Shown: positions 37,901 to 43,960 of the stretch, piece after piece
How positions within the stretch are numbered: the first letter of the stretch is position 1
Layout of the letters: each line of letters opens with the position of its first letter
Assembly: GCF_005405905.1 (NCBI RefSeq)
Contig: NZ_BJHU01000030.1
Coordinates: 124,001 to 188,000 of the forward strand
DNA length: 64,000 nucleotides
Source: Acidovorax sp. NB1
GTDB lineage: Bacteria > Pseudomonadota > Gammaproteobacteria > Burkholderiales > Burkholderiaceae_C
Direction: 5' to 3'
Translations under genes and position numbers: made by a program
Notes under the pieces: model-generated
What the model saw: the letters and a program-made list of their open reading frames with translations, nothing else
Told to the model about the DNA's origin: nothing
Database searches by the model: none

Positions 37901-39123
37901 GCTTGGGCCTGCTGCTGGGCCAGCGCGGCGGCGCCATCGGGTGGCGTGGTCTGCGGCACTGCGGGCTCGCCCTGCTCCTGCTGCTGCAGGGCGCTCAGCT
38001 GGTCAGCGAACGCCTGCTGAATGCGGTCCATGCCAGGGTTGCGCACGGCAGCGCCCGGCTGCTCGCCACCTGCGGGCTGCGCGTTGCCGGGTGCTGCGCC
38101 AGGCTCCCCTGCCTTGGGCTGGCGGAATCCGTGGTAACCGGCGGCTGCGCCCCCCATTGCAGAGCCCGACAACACGCCCATGACCACGGCCGCATCCACG
38201 TCCGTGAGCCAGTCCTTGCCCAACGCGACGTTCTGGAACACCTGCTCGGCCACCGACTGCGGCAGTTCCTCCAGGAAGCCCTCGGCAATGGCGCCCTCCA
38301 CCACGCGGCGGGGGATGCTCTTGGCGGCCTGCTGCTGCACCAGCGGATTCACGGCGGCACGGGCCGCGTCATCCGCATTGGCCTTGGCCATGCCCTTGGT
38401 GCCCTGGGCCAGCAGGGTTTCAGCATCGCCAATGCCCAGCTTCTGGGCCACGCGCCCACCGAGCGCACCGATTGCAGCGCCAGCCACGCCGGTAGCCGCG
38501 GCAAGGCCCGATTGGGTGGGGGTCAGCAAACCATCCGGGGTTTCCTGGCGGATCTGCTCGGCCGCAGAGCCCGCCATCGTGATGCCCTCACCAGCCGCGC
38601 CCGCCAGCGCTGCACCAGCGGTGCCCATCTGGCCAAGTTTGGTGGCAGCCATCAGGCCGCGCGAGGCAACGCCACCGGCGCCCATGGCCGGAAGCGACTC
38701 GCCAACCGCACGCACGACCATGCTGGGGTTGGAAAGCGCCACCTTGGCTTTTTCTACGATGCCATCGGCTTGCTGGAACTGCTGGTTCTGCTGCTTGGTG
38801 GCGTCCGAGTCGAACAGATCGCTCGCGGCCTCCTTGGCTTGCTTGAACCGAAGGCCCACAGATCCACCCTCGTTCTCCAGGGCTTTGCCGACTGCGCCGC
38901 CGGTGGGGATGTCGAGCAGGCCAACCGCCGCTTCCGGCACGGAGATAGCGCCACGGGCCGCGACCCCGAGTGCATCACCTACCCAACCCTTGAAACCGCG
39001 CGATGGCGGCTCAAAGCCAGCTTCGACATCGCTCAGGTATTTGTTGTCAGCTTTGGATTTGCTGCTGCCTGCGGCCGGTGCGCCAAAGCCTACTTCTTGG
39101 TCGGTCAAATGCTGTGGGTTCAT
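25903..39123 (-). CDS. Giant polyvalent virion protein: N6-adenine methylase, SNF2-type helicase, metalloprotease-like motif, LPD38-like end
   Basis: A 4406-residue protein of the DarB/Bcep22-giant type, thought to be packaged and injected to protect phage DNA. Residues 1-350 hold an Ala/Gly-rich hydrophobic region, followed by Gln/Ala-rich linkers. The methylase has LESSMGSGNFLG (about 1420) and NIGNPPFG (about 1498). The helicase has DHAVGAGKTF (about 2216), TVDEAHEF (about 2388), TGTPISNSAVEM, and motif VI QREGRAIRQGN (about 2788). HEVLGHHG at about 3309 is a zincin-like motif. GAPIDVSGRLGMG (about 4196) matches the end of LPD38 domains. Copy 4 of the 12-bp motif lies 37 bp upstream. The linker at about 1197-1296 is overprinted by another gene. 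Confidence 0.9.
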   Translation of the reverse strand: MNPQHLTDQEVGFGAPAAGSSKSKADNKYLSDVEAGFEPPSRGFKGWVGDALGVAARGAISVPEAAVGLLDIPTGGAVGKALENEGGSVGLRFKQAKEAASDLFDSDATKQQNQQFQQADGIVEKAKVALSNPSMVVRAVGESLPAMGAGGVASRGLMAATKLGQMGTAGAALAGAAGEGITMAGSAAEQIRQETPDGLLTPTQSGLAAATGVAGAAIGALGGRVAQKLGIGDAETLLAQGTKGMAKANADDAARAAVNPLVQQQAAKSIPRRVVEGAIAEGFLEELPQSVAEQVFQNVALGKDWLTDVDAAVVMGVLSGSAMGGAAAGYHGFRQPKAGEPGAAPGNAQPAGGEQPGAAVRNPGMDRIQQAFADQLSALQQQEQGEPAVPQTTPPDGAAALAQQQAQAAAQRQAALDASRAVQSPDDEIYQSTGATVPRSVAMGLDPAAGPLSASAALAVDTGVSDQVQQAAALAQAAEVAQKQGKKPARGNQKQEQQALKQQGVNQETGEISQGSAMESWSDAQLSDTFRGAQSREVRMQLAQELGRRRALREQQELQAELDAEQRATVPGADRADAAFASLTEDAGPVPADLTIPATTEGNSNGPQAAQAQQDRAQPSQVGAAPADARGATDAQGRAGANGAQQSAAAGLTDGAPTENPGAQAAAAPSAQATPKAEDPAQRVARTGDAWTRMPTAERQGLAERADLKPIVRKNVHRAAWADLNRDVQRKLADAMEPNAAAPSAQQRLGALTEQWNDAVRRYNVADEGGKALIRPAMDKLDAEIKAVQRQGLVEARQAIEKEGEARAAEDGRKAAEMPVGSRFRPSEFAEATGLYWEKTGQDEWTARGDWHQKGKTRTSAELMKNGGMVAMAPVQQAQADEQKESQEKQAGTSANQAPAAINSEADKDGNAIVGRRADGVMIRQDKNGVRWYAQGGVRIEETVSMRPTRQGMQIERGELKPEFMTAAESENANSRSAKMQGKDADKLNPAIEAVREHVANNINKAELIDRLRPLGLTEAQVGSVTMKLGDDFSAADIRAVLAPAPVTQPPKSAAKKKPSTDQTRAKADLMNALADLGDILGKGTRMNIVPEQEQKLLPVLTRVLDAAFRLGYHKFKDSAKFALDQIRTHLGDEAADALTLDHLQGAYIAMAGGKPNADTKRAVIDVETKGEIEQHEAVVAAEQAEADNAEQENPSDERTTVRSESPQALDAVAAEEGGRVEGGRGAGAGAADSGQAGAAGSAVVDGAGLPAARSGGSGVEPVRAPKTRARGRSGAVGAQGTGTAGEPVPQADGRVAVPGGEASAPNIPAADFQITDEVGLGKGGEVQKFNDNLAAIRALKAIEAANRRATPEEQAMLARYVGWGGLANAFPAPTSGQFKDKWKARGEELRELLTKEEYTAARRSTRNAHYTSQTVVSAMWDMVRRLGYRGGLVLESSMGSGNFLGLAPKDMANRFVGVEYDSLTARIGQALYPQATVLHSGFQKVPVADNAFMLNIGNPPFGDESLRFQFKPELQGVSIHNQFFRAGMDALRPGGIQAMVVSRYLMDAQDKSSRLALAAQARLVAAIRLPDTAFKENARTEVVTDILIFQKMDAGEQAAMQAAITEYNKLKANKKDADAAAAALVPSWVETVKVPDPLGGEPMNVNAYFAENPANVLGVMERSGSMQHGADITVRLDNPAELGKLLSAAVQRLPVGIQNFQQDVLDATASRHKSMSDALRIAVANEEAGHIKANPDGKLQRVIERETPEGDFEFAYQEVGENSPWHESLSQNADGQWYSLEPVLDDQGKNVKAVNAKGEATRKNLYERKVYAKPEDVPEKLRLGKLGMKRLSGLVGLRDMLKRQLVLETADAVPAVMEGNRKSLAAAYEAFVKANGPVGLSTNMKLAMTMPDGGLIAALEVDYQPERTAEQAARSGLEAQKEKATPAPILRERVVPKYEPATKAASPSDALAITLAESGRVDMERIASLLGVSPEQAGEQLQQGADPLVFKDPETGQWETADAYLSGMVKRKLNAARAAGMTKNAEALEKIIPADWTAENVAVTMGATWVPPEIYADFVQHLVGGKARVSFSSLTNSFSVTASGSDGPKWTNWSSEGAPADYIITRILNSKAVTVTARDADGNTFIDKERTALAGLKAREIEAEFGDWVFKNGERRQRLVDVFNEKFNTRVVRQFNGQHLQLPGKVPDAILKMRRHQMNAIWRGIYERFMLVDHAVGAGKTFTAIARAMERRRMGLSRKPMIAVPNHLVEQWAADVYRLYPGAKVLAAGKKDFEAKRRRRLFGKIATGDWDIVIVPHSSFGFIGIAPETETRYLELEIAQAQAAIEDAWAQAQEDGTDNGRRKPFNVKEAERLAEKIQARMDRLAEGVRDRLLTFEQLGVDDLTVDEAHEFKNLYYSSNLTGVRGMGDKTGSRKANDLYNKVRVLREQPTGSVTFLTGTPISNSAVEMFTMLRYLAADSLEEMGLSHFDAFRAQFVEATPAFEPTESGRLKQVTRLGRTWSNMRSLMDLYYQVTDAVSLDDIKRFYAEDNPGLEFPVPKVAGGKDRNLVAVKPTPAQEQGLKDVMDGFDGLDGIEDPYERNAERLRLMDRARKLSLDIRAVDPRSTSTEQGGKLQVVSENIKRIYDKWDADQGTQLVFLDRSVPKSKGDDAIIKAYDELVAKRDAALRADDQEAFEEAQEALDRYDPQEIAELRMAQTSPWSAYQQIKDNLIASGIPANEIRFVQEANNDEQKAALFDSVNGGKVRVLIGSTPRMGAGTNVQQRIVALHHVDVTWKPSDIEQREGRAIRQGNLFSTPPTAEKPNPLFRPDFEVEILAYATERTVDAKMWDLNATKLRTINGIRKYDGAFSMEFDDEEAVGMAEMAALASGNPLLLERVKTESEITTLELQERAFRRRMFGIEDAVESAERAIERNPGRIADERAKKEKANAAMEAADARKAERRVSIEGKEYDSLRDAMTAVNEAIEQQQGGKPTARYSISVDGARLTNKDGIDAAIGAALGDASLFDVTIDGRLIAQHTVAARELAAKFNELTKGIQPGDSRTATVGSMLGYDLVLDAQARETGKGGAQIDAAVSLVDEDGSTVTSRGLNSFAVNQSVVPANVRNLVTDLFDDIGRLANSSTDYLERQLARAKEELPALREQLNQTFPKGAELVAKRERLRELVGMLEGKAPSDAQTTPEDAEAGDAPAFRREDEGRATPFDVGAFLKARGRPSAYSEAAQRQAIDTVSATVDAIRTAWGPNAPEVVVAFDMQDQRIPEAARKADLRQRSGGARGAPEGFYYRGKAYLMASRLNTPNDAARVLYHEVLGHHGLRGKFGSDLDQVLNQIATMRKAEVASKMQEYGLRGVNSLSVREAAEEVLAEMAEKNPRLPFVQRAISAIRNFLRQHVPGFQSLRLTDNDIIQAYILPARGWVERGGPDGGPRGGQPVMSRAGDADRANQDIRFSRSSAADLKDSALAQIHQTLTHAGKVSLWDKTVGTMRNLGERSPAFKPVYEAAQRFIDDVSMLGNDAADRAPRLLPRVETLADLKKKPITAADNQAVAKPLFEGTLLWARDVDGTPVTTEALNAKYRNSTPDEKAQILLRTGKIQEQMLKEWRGLPVDQYNTIINNKFDSTILKPGVVWTQKELKELFGLSTQQVSLYQEARAAIDRSIDMTARADMLRALGNGYADLREAVLAQATAEDAMVLITDTLQAEAREYPDQADRVLSLNNAVVKSHERAQALMDAGYAPLSRFGRYTVDVVGKDGTREYFGMFESMYESNKMKAAMEKEFPGATVTQGTMSDEAFKLFQGVTPESLEHFGQMLGLSGEGTDPKDKAFQAYLQLAKNNHSALKRLIHRKGISGYSEDVGRVLASFVYSNARLAAGGLNAGTLETAIEGIPKEQGELRDVAMGLRSYIQDPQEEGQAIRGMLFAQYLGGSVASAVVNMTQPFQITMPWLSQYGGMRSAASHLAGAVRDMTRRSAYEPDLAKALHTAEAEGIVSPQEIHQLMAQARGTGSLRTGDGTKLGDARAAASNNWERVKVAWGQPFALAEQFNRRSTFIAAYRIAKEQGMADPAKFAERAVLETQFVYSKANKPKWARGAIGGTLFTFKTYSVSYLELMHRMWSQGGPEGKRAVGWAVAMLLLMGGAGGLPFMEDAEDLIDGAGQLMGYNVSTKQWRKQALRDVVGKELADFVENGVSGLPGAPIDVSGRLGMGNLIPGTGLLLSKQSRERDLLEVAGPAGDLVARGFTGARKLLTGNVGGAALEVSPAAVRNWAKGIDMGFSGIYKDAKGYKVLDTTLAEAAAKFFGFQPRSVAEVQEANSFMQRSKSFYVQTSSDIKAQWAQAVFEKDEAALQRVRDRLADWNRNNPDQIIVVKIPDVMKRVREMGKDRTQRIADTAPKALRQQMRDMARETSQGPA
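35235..35534 (-). CDS. Nested 99-residue protein in a second frame of the giant gene
   Basis: MSAQLYEAKARKHWMQWLP... is a charged helical protein with the phrases AQGFRQHEAEEVALSQYV and LEPWERKELAQLESQY, of a kind I recall as a stand-alone small phage protein. AGGAGA lies 9 bases before the ATG. In this stretch the nested frame has strong GC at third positions (CTG, CAG, GAG, GTG, AAG), whereas the giant frame reads a Gly/Ala/Arg-rich, low-complexity linker with A- and T-ending codons. That is the signature of a real gene with the longer frame passively open. Function unknown. Confidence 0.75.
   Translation of the reverse strand: MSAQLYEAKARKHWMQWLPKKVAALKAGGELEQALQTAGKQAQQEVLSLMAQGFRQHEAEEVALSQYVLLKPEPEADLEPWERKELAQLESQYRKQMGA
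36413..36460. repeat. Host-type palindromic repeat inside the giant gene
   Basis: GAATTGATAGCTGCAGGCGCTTG followed by GGCGCTGG and CCTGTTTTT closely follows the intergenic host element at 2744. It is translated in frame as part of a linker (NQAPAAINSE) in the N-terminal third of the giant protein. Confidence 0.55.
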
Positions 39124-39159
39124 CCCCCCACTCTCTCGCGCACAAGGGAAAGCGGGAAA

Positions 39160-39171
39160 CCCTATGCTGGG
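39160..39171 (-). promoter_or_regulatory. Late motif copy 4 (CCCAGCATAGGG), upstream of the giant gene
   Basis: Lies 37 bp before the giant gene's start codon, in the divergent spacer shared with the plus-strand DUF4124 gene. Here the start has a G-rich ribosome site and no hairpin. Confidence 0.7.
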
Positions 39172-39224
39172 GCCCGACCGTGGCGATGCATAGTCCCCTG
39201 CTACATTCCTTCCAGGAGGACCAG

Positions 39225-39815
39225 ATGCAGATCGCCAACATCATCGCAAGCCTACTCGTCGCGCTTTGTGCCACCACAGCAAGCGCCCAAGTTCATCGCT
39301 GCAAGGACGCCACTGGTAAGCTGATTTTTTCCGACCGCCCATGTGAAGCCAGCCAATCGGGCGAAATGGTCCAGCGCAAGCGCACGCAGGGTGAAATCCT
39401 TCTGGAACGCGAGCAGGCCATGAACGCGGAGCAGCGAAAACAGGCTCAGCGGCTTGCGGAGCAAGAACGAGAGGCGGCCGACCAGCGGCGCGGCCTTCAA
39501 AATCCTCCTGTGGTCGGCAGTGCCACCAGCGACTGGCAACGACGCAAAGACGCAGAAAACGCGGCAACGACCTCCAGCAGCATTGCCAACAATCGAAGCC
39601 GATGGGATCAAAAGGCAGAAGCAGAGCGCGCCAGGGCGCGCCGGGAGGAAGCGCTTCGGACTCCCGCCCCAAACCCTCCCGCAATGATCACCAGCTGCAA
39701 CGCTGGCTTTTGCTCCGACACCAACGGCAACACCTACTATCGGAACGGCAACCACCTGAATAGCACTGACGGGCGGACATGCACCATGCAGGCAGGCTAC
39801 GCTCACTGCAATTGA
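39225..39815 (+). CDS. Secreted DUF4124-like protein, prophage accessory gene
   Basis: A 196-residue protein with a signal peptide (IIASLLVALCATTASAQ) and an N-terminal DUF4124-like motif (VHRCKDATGKLIFSDRPC) usual in periplasmic proteins of beta- and gammaproteobacteria, then a charged coiled coil. It is on the plus strand between two minus-strand virion genes. AGGAGG lies 5 bases before ATG 39225. Residues around 100 (SDWQRRKDAENAAT, SSSIANN) resemble the virion protein at 39840 (NDWAARKALENAAT, ASSITNN). A lysogenic-conversion role is plausible but unproven. Confidence 0.7.
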   Translation: MQIANIIASLLVALCATTASAQVHRCKDATGKLIFSDRPCEASQSGEMVQRKRTQGEILLEREQAMNAEQRKQAQRLAEQEREAADQRRGLQNPPVVGSATSDWQRRKDAENAATTSSSIANNRSRWDQKAEAERARARREEALRTPAPNPPAMITSCNAGFCSDTNGNTYYRNGNHLNSTDGRTCTMQAGYAHCN

Positions 39816-39839
39816 AGAAGTTGGCTCCCCGGCGAAACG

Positions 39840-42224
39840 CTAGCCAACCAGCAGCCAACCCTTTTCCGTCCACTGGCCCAACTTCCCATTGGGCAGGGTG
39901 TAAGTCGTGCCAACCCGACGCTGCGAAGCATCTTGTGGCGCGGCTTGCCCTGCCGCCCCGCCCTGCCCATCCATCCGCTTCATTTCCCCCGTGCGCTCGT
40001 TCACCGCACCCAGGATGCTTTCGGTCTTGTTGCCCTGTGCATCCGTTCCGCCCTGCAGCGCCACGGCCTTCCAGCTATCGCCCTTGCCGCTGAGCGCCTG
40101 CAGCGCACCTTGAGCCTGTGCCTTCTGTTGCGGGGTCGAATTGGGGTTCGTGAGCACTTCGCGCAACTGCTCCTGCTGTTGCAGCGCCCGTGTCTGGAAC
40201 CCGCGCGCCTCGATCTCGCTGTTCGCGCGCTTGCCCTCGATGTCCGCCCGGCGGCTATCGACCTGGAAGCCCCTAGCAGAACGCTCGTTCGCCCCGGTCT
40301 GCTGCACCTGCTCGCGCTGCAGCCCACCGTTTTCGCGCATGGCCGTCTGCTCCAGGCCGGCCTGCGCCTGCTGCGAAGCCTGGTCGGTGGCCAGGGCTGC
40401 CTTGTAGCCCGCCATCGCAACGGAATCGCCCGGCCCGCTACGGTCGAACTTGCCGCCATTGTTGGTGATGCTGGAAGCAGACGTGGCCGCATTCTCCAGA
40501 GCCTTGCGCGCGGCCCAGTCGTTGGTCGAGTTGCGCAGCACGGGAGTTGCAACGCCTGCTGGGGCAAAACCGACAGGCGCTTGGCTTTGCCGCCCGGCCA
40601 GCGCGTCGGCTGCGGCCATGTTCTGGGCGCTGATCTGGCCGCCATTGCGCGGCGCCGCACCGTTGATCGACACATCGCCCGACACATTGGTGCCCGAATA
40701 GCTGTTGCCCACGCGGGTGACAGCGCCTTGGGCGGGCGCTACGGCAGCCTGCGTCGGCGCCGTGGGGGCTGGAGCAGCACCAGGCGCTGGCGCAGCCGGT
40801 GCTTGGGCAGCAACGGGCGCAGGGCTGGCCGCAGTGGGCGCGGCCTGTTCCTGCGGTGCACTGGTGCCGTCCATGCCAAAAAACTGCTTCCCGGCATCCG
40901 CCACGGCAGGCGCGGCGGCGCGCCATGCACCACCCACCACGTCATCCACCACGGCCGGGCCGTAGGCCAGCGCTGCCCGGGCAGTCTCGCCTGCAGCAGC
41001 GCCATACCGGCCCTGGCTTGCCAGATCACCAATGGCCTTGCCCGATTCATTGAACACCGCGCGCGTGCCGGGCATGAAGCCTGCGACCAGGCGCTTCACC
41101 TCGCCACCATCCACAAAAGACTGGCGTTTCTCATCCGTCACCACGCCGCCATCCGCGTACCGCCGGGGCTGGAAACCAACAACGGGCAGAGTGCTCGGGC
41201 GCTGCGCTGCAGGGGGATACCCCGGCGCCTGGGACGCAGGGGCTGGAGTGAGTGTAGGTGCGGGCGGCGGCGCAAGAGCAGTCTGTGCCGCCCGGCGCTC
41301 TGGACTATCCATGATGGAGCTAGCCGTCACTTCGGTGCTGCGCTGAGCATTGCGCTCCGCCCATCCCATAGGGGCTGCAGGCGCTGGCGCAGGAGATGCG
41401 GCGGGCGCTGCAGGTGCCACAGTGTTCGTGGCCACGATGGTTGGTGCTGGAGCTGGCGCCGGGGCCGGTGCTGGCGTTGTCCAGGAGGTCGAGCTGACCG
41501 CGCCACCAGGGGCCTGGCCATTGACTGCAATACCGCCCGACACGTTCCCACCGCTGTAGCTGTTGCCCACGCGGGTGACTTCGTTGCCAACCACACCGCC
41601 ATCCACAAAGAACTGGCGCGGTTCCTCCGGCTGAGCCTGGGGGGCGAATCCGCGCACCGGCTTGTGCGTTGCGTTCTTCATCTGGTCGAGGGCCTGCACC
41701 CCCACGGCATGCACCTGCTCGGGCGGCATCTTGAACTCGCCGTTGCTCAGGTTCACGGGGACCGACTTCTCGCCACCGGGCTTGAAGCCACGCGGTGCGC
41801 CCATGGATTCAAGCGCCTCAACGCCCACGGCATCGGTGCTGTCCGCAGGCATGATGTAGGTGCCCTGGGGCACTTCATCAGGCACATCGTCGGAAGTGCC
41901 AGAGCCTGGCCCGCGCACCAGGCCTCCATTGGCAAAGCCCGCCGCTTTTTCACGGCGTTCCACCGCCGTCATGCCGGAGTAGCCGGAAAGAGCTGTTGCG
42001 GTCCCGCCAGACGGTGCTGGGCTGGGAGCTGGGGCCGATTGCGCACGTTCAGCGACGGCGGCAGAGGCCTCCTGGTTTCGCGCCTGGGCTTTCGCATCGG
42101 CTGCGCGCAGCTCGTCAGGCGTGCGGGGCCGCAAGCCCAACATGCCCTTGATGGAGTGCACCACGCCGCCGTCTGCATAGTTCTTGGCTTTGGCACGGGC
42201 CTCAGCAGGTTGAAAGCCTCGCAT
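39840..42224 (-). CDS. Virion protein with internal repeats and Ala/Pro-rich linkers
   Basis: A 794-residue protein of short conserved blocks separated by Ala/Pro-rich linkers. Blocks of the form GFxP...YADGGVV or FVDGGVV recur at least four times, and EVTRVGNSYSGGNVSGG and AVTRVGNSYSGTNVSGD are a clear duplication. The C-terminus is a long Gln-rich helix (REQVQQTGANERSARGF, QQEQLREVL). No catalytic motif. It lies between the DUF4124 gene and the head adaptor gene, so it may be an internal or ejection protein. Confidence 0.6.
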   Translation of the reverse strand: MRGFQPAEARAKAKNYADGGVVHSIKGMLGLRPRTPDELRAADAKAQARNQEASAAVAERAQSAPAPSPAPSGGTATALSGYSGMTAVERREKAAGFANGGLVRGPGSGTSDDVPDEVPQGTYIMPADSTDAVGVEALESMGAPRGFKPGGEKSVPVNLSNGEFKMPPEQVHAVGVQALDQMKNATHKPVRGFAPQAQPEEPRQFFVDGGVVGNEVTRVGNSYSGGNVSGGIAVNGQAPGGAVSSTSWTTPAPAPAPAPAPTIVATNTVAPAAPAASPAPAPAAPMGWAERNAQRSTEVTASSIMDSPERRAAQTALAPPPAPTLTPAPASQAPGYPPAAQRPSTLPVVGFQPRRYADGGVVTDEKRQSFVDGGEVKRLVAGFMPGTRAVFNESGKAIGDLASQGRYGAAAGETARAALAYGPAVVDDVVGGAWRAAAPAVADAGKQFFGMDGTSAPQEQAAPTAASPAPVAAQAPAAPAPGAAPAPTAPTQAAVAPAQGAVTRVGNSYSGTNVSGDVSINGAAPRNGGQISAQNMAAADALAGRQSQAPVGFAPAGVATPVLRNSTNDWAARKALENAATSASSITNNGGKFDRSGPGDSVAMAGYKAALATDQASQQAQAGLEQTAMRENGGLQREQVQQTGANERSARGFQVDSRRADIEGKRANSEIEARGFQTRALQQQEQLREVLTNPNSTPQQKAQAQGALQALSGKGDSWKAVALQGGTDAQGNKTESILGAVNERTGEMKRMDGQGGAAGQAAPQDASQRRVGTTYTLPNGKLGQWTEKGWLLVG

Positions 42225-42272
42225 GGAGCCTCCTTGGAATCTCGGTCTGTAACTGTCTTGGCCGTGCGGAAG

Positions 42273-42950
42273 CTATGGCAGCACAGCCACGTTGTGGTGC
42301 ACCTCGTCCACACGTGTGGTGCGGCGCATGTCGCTGTCTGGCAGAGGGCCAAAGTAATCGGTGAACTCGCGTTCGGCCTTCTCGGAGCGCTGCGGGTCGA
42401 AGCCATCGCCGTCCGGGATGCCGTAGGCGCGATGCAAAGCCCACTGGATCAGGTGCGCGTGGTGCGCTGTGTGGATCTCTGGCTTCGCAGTCAGGTTTGT
42501 GCCGGTGAACTGCTTGAGCGGCAGCCGGTAGCACTCCAGCGCCAGCGTGTCGCCAGCGTTGAACCCGCCCACCAGGCGAAGCGTGGTGTCTTCCTGAATG
42601 GCGTACCGCGCTGGGCTGGGGTAGTCGCGCCAGTTCGAGAACTCCCGGTCCAGCCACTCGCGCGACTTGAGGAAGATCGTGCGTGGCTTGTCCGCACCGG
42701 CCGGGGGGATCAGGCGCAGGATGGCGATTTCAAACACGCTGTAGTGCAGCGGGTAGGTGTGCACCCCGGGGGCCAGCGTGATGTTGCACACGGCTGGGTT
42801 GGCGTCCTCGCGCAGCAAACGCCCGCGCACTGCCGCCTGGGCCTGCGCGTCGTTCAGCCAGTCGATGACATCCTCATCCGACCACAGGTACGGCTGCACC
42901 TTGTCATCGGCCAGCACCCGAAAGCGGCGGATCAGGTCGGCCAGCGTCAT
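42273..42950 (-). CDS. Head-tail adaptor protein
   Basis: A 225-residue protein beginning MTLADLIRRFRVLADDKVQP and WSDEDVIDWLNDAQAQA, the typical helical start of phage adaptor proteins, followed by a beta-rich middle (LTLAPGVHTYPLHYSV in context) and EIHTAHHAHLIQWALHRAY. Position after the capsid and portal genes fits the protein joining portal to tail. Its ATG shares a base with the stop of the upstream gene (TGATG). Confidence 0.72.
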   Translation of the reverse strand: MTLADLIRRFRVLADDKVQPYLWSDEDVIDWLNDAQAQAAVRGRLLREDANPAVCNITLAPGVHTYPLHYSVFEIAILRLIPPAGADKPRTIFLKSREWLDREFSNWRDYPSPARYAIQEDTTLRLVGGFNAGDTLALECYRLPLKQFTGTNLTAKPEIHTAHHAHLIQWALHRAYGIPDGDGFDPQRSEKAEREFTDYFGPLPDSDMRRTTRVDEVHHNVAVLP

Positions 42951-43366
42951 CAGTTGAGCCCGCCCTGCACCAGCGCCGTGACCTGGTTGCGCAGGTCATC
43001 GGCCTTGTCCTTCATGCTCAGCTCCACGCCGTAGTTCGCCTTGGCAAATTCAGCCAGTGCGCCCTTGGTCATCTGGGACACCTCCAGCAGCGTGGATTCG
43101 ATCTGGTCGGCGGTCTTCTTCTGGCGCAGTTGCTGCTCGGCGGCAGCCTGCTTGGCCAGGGCCAGAGCGGGGTCGGTCTTGGAGTCGTCGGCCTTGGCCG
43201 CGTTCTGGGCGTCTGCGGGCACGCGCTTGAACTCCAGGTAGCGCAACAGCGCCTTGGCATCCGCTTCGGACACCAGCTTTTCATCGCCGGGCTCCCAAGC
43301 GTTGCGCATGGGGGTGCGGTCGGTGTACGGGGCCGTGCCCTCGTAGCGGATCAACTCAAACTTCAT
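42950..43366 (-). CDS. Small phage head-region protein, unknown
   Basis: A 138-residue helical, charged protein (MKFELIRYEGTAPYTDRTPM...). The phrase LVSEADAKALLRYLEFK resembles short lipid- or DNA-independent head-completion proteins. GGAGG lies 6 bases before the ATG. Between the putative decoration protein and the adaptor; a head-completion role is the best guess. Confidence 0.6.
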   Translation of the reverse strand: MKFELIRYEGTAPYTDRTPMRNAWEPGDEKLVSEADAKALLRYLEFKRVPADAQNAAKADDSKTDPALALAKQAAAEQQLRQKKTADQIESTLLEVSQMTKGALAEFAKANYGVELSMKDKADDLRNQVTALVQGGLN

Positions 43367-43414
43367 GGGAGCCTCCAGAAAAGGAGGCAGGCCGGTTACC
43401 CGGCCCGCCGTTCC

Positions 43415-43894
43415 TTACTTCACGCCTTCGGCAATGCCGAAAATCACCACCTCGATTTCCGAGGCCTCGGTGTTGCCAGCCGTCTTCACGGTCAGCGTCA
43501 GGTGCGCATCCTTGGGCAGCACCACGGCAGGGTTGGCCGTGGCATTGCGCAGGCGGGCAACTGCAGCCAGATTCAGGCCGGCACCAAAGTAGTCGGCGTC
43601 CTGGGGAACAGCCGTCTCGTCCACGCCGTCCTTGTAGGCAAAGCCCAGGTCGCCGGTGACGGTTGCGGTCATGCCGTTGACCACCACCACCTGGCTGTCC
43701 ACGAAGCGAAAGCCAGCAGGCAGATGGCCCACCCGGATGACATCGTTCGCGGCCAGGGCGACGGCGGAATCGGAGTTGATGACGGAACCGTTCGCGGCCG
43801 TCTTGAGGACATAGCGCAGCGCGGTGAGGTTGCCCCAGGGCGTGTTGCCCAGCTGCACACCGTTGTCCGGGTTCTTCTTGGTAATGGTTGCCAT
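43415..43894 (-). CDS. Probable capsid decoration or head-stabilising protein
   Basis: A 159-residue beta-rich protein (MATITKKNPDNGVQLGN...) immediately after the major capsid gene. GGAGG precedes the start by 6 bases. Small beta proteins at this place are commonly capsid decoration or cement proteins. That is inference from position, as no motif decides it. Confidence 0.55.
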   Translation of the reverse strand: MATITKKNPDNGVQLGNTPWGNLTALRYVLKTAANGSVINSDSAVALAANDVIRVGHLPAGFRFVDSQVVVVNGMTATVTGDLGFAYKDGVDETAVPQDADYFGAGLNLAAVARLRNATANPAVVLPKDAHLTLTVKTAGNTEASEIEVVIFGIAEGVK

Positions 43895-43960
43895 GGTTGG
43901 CCTCCGTTCTTGAATTGATGGGGATGGGGGCAGGACGCGCGGGGCGTCCTGCGTGGCCTA

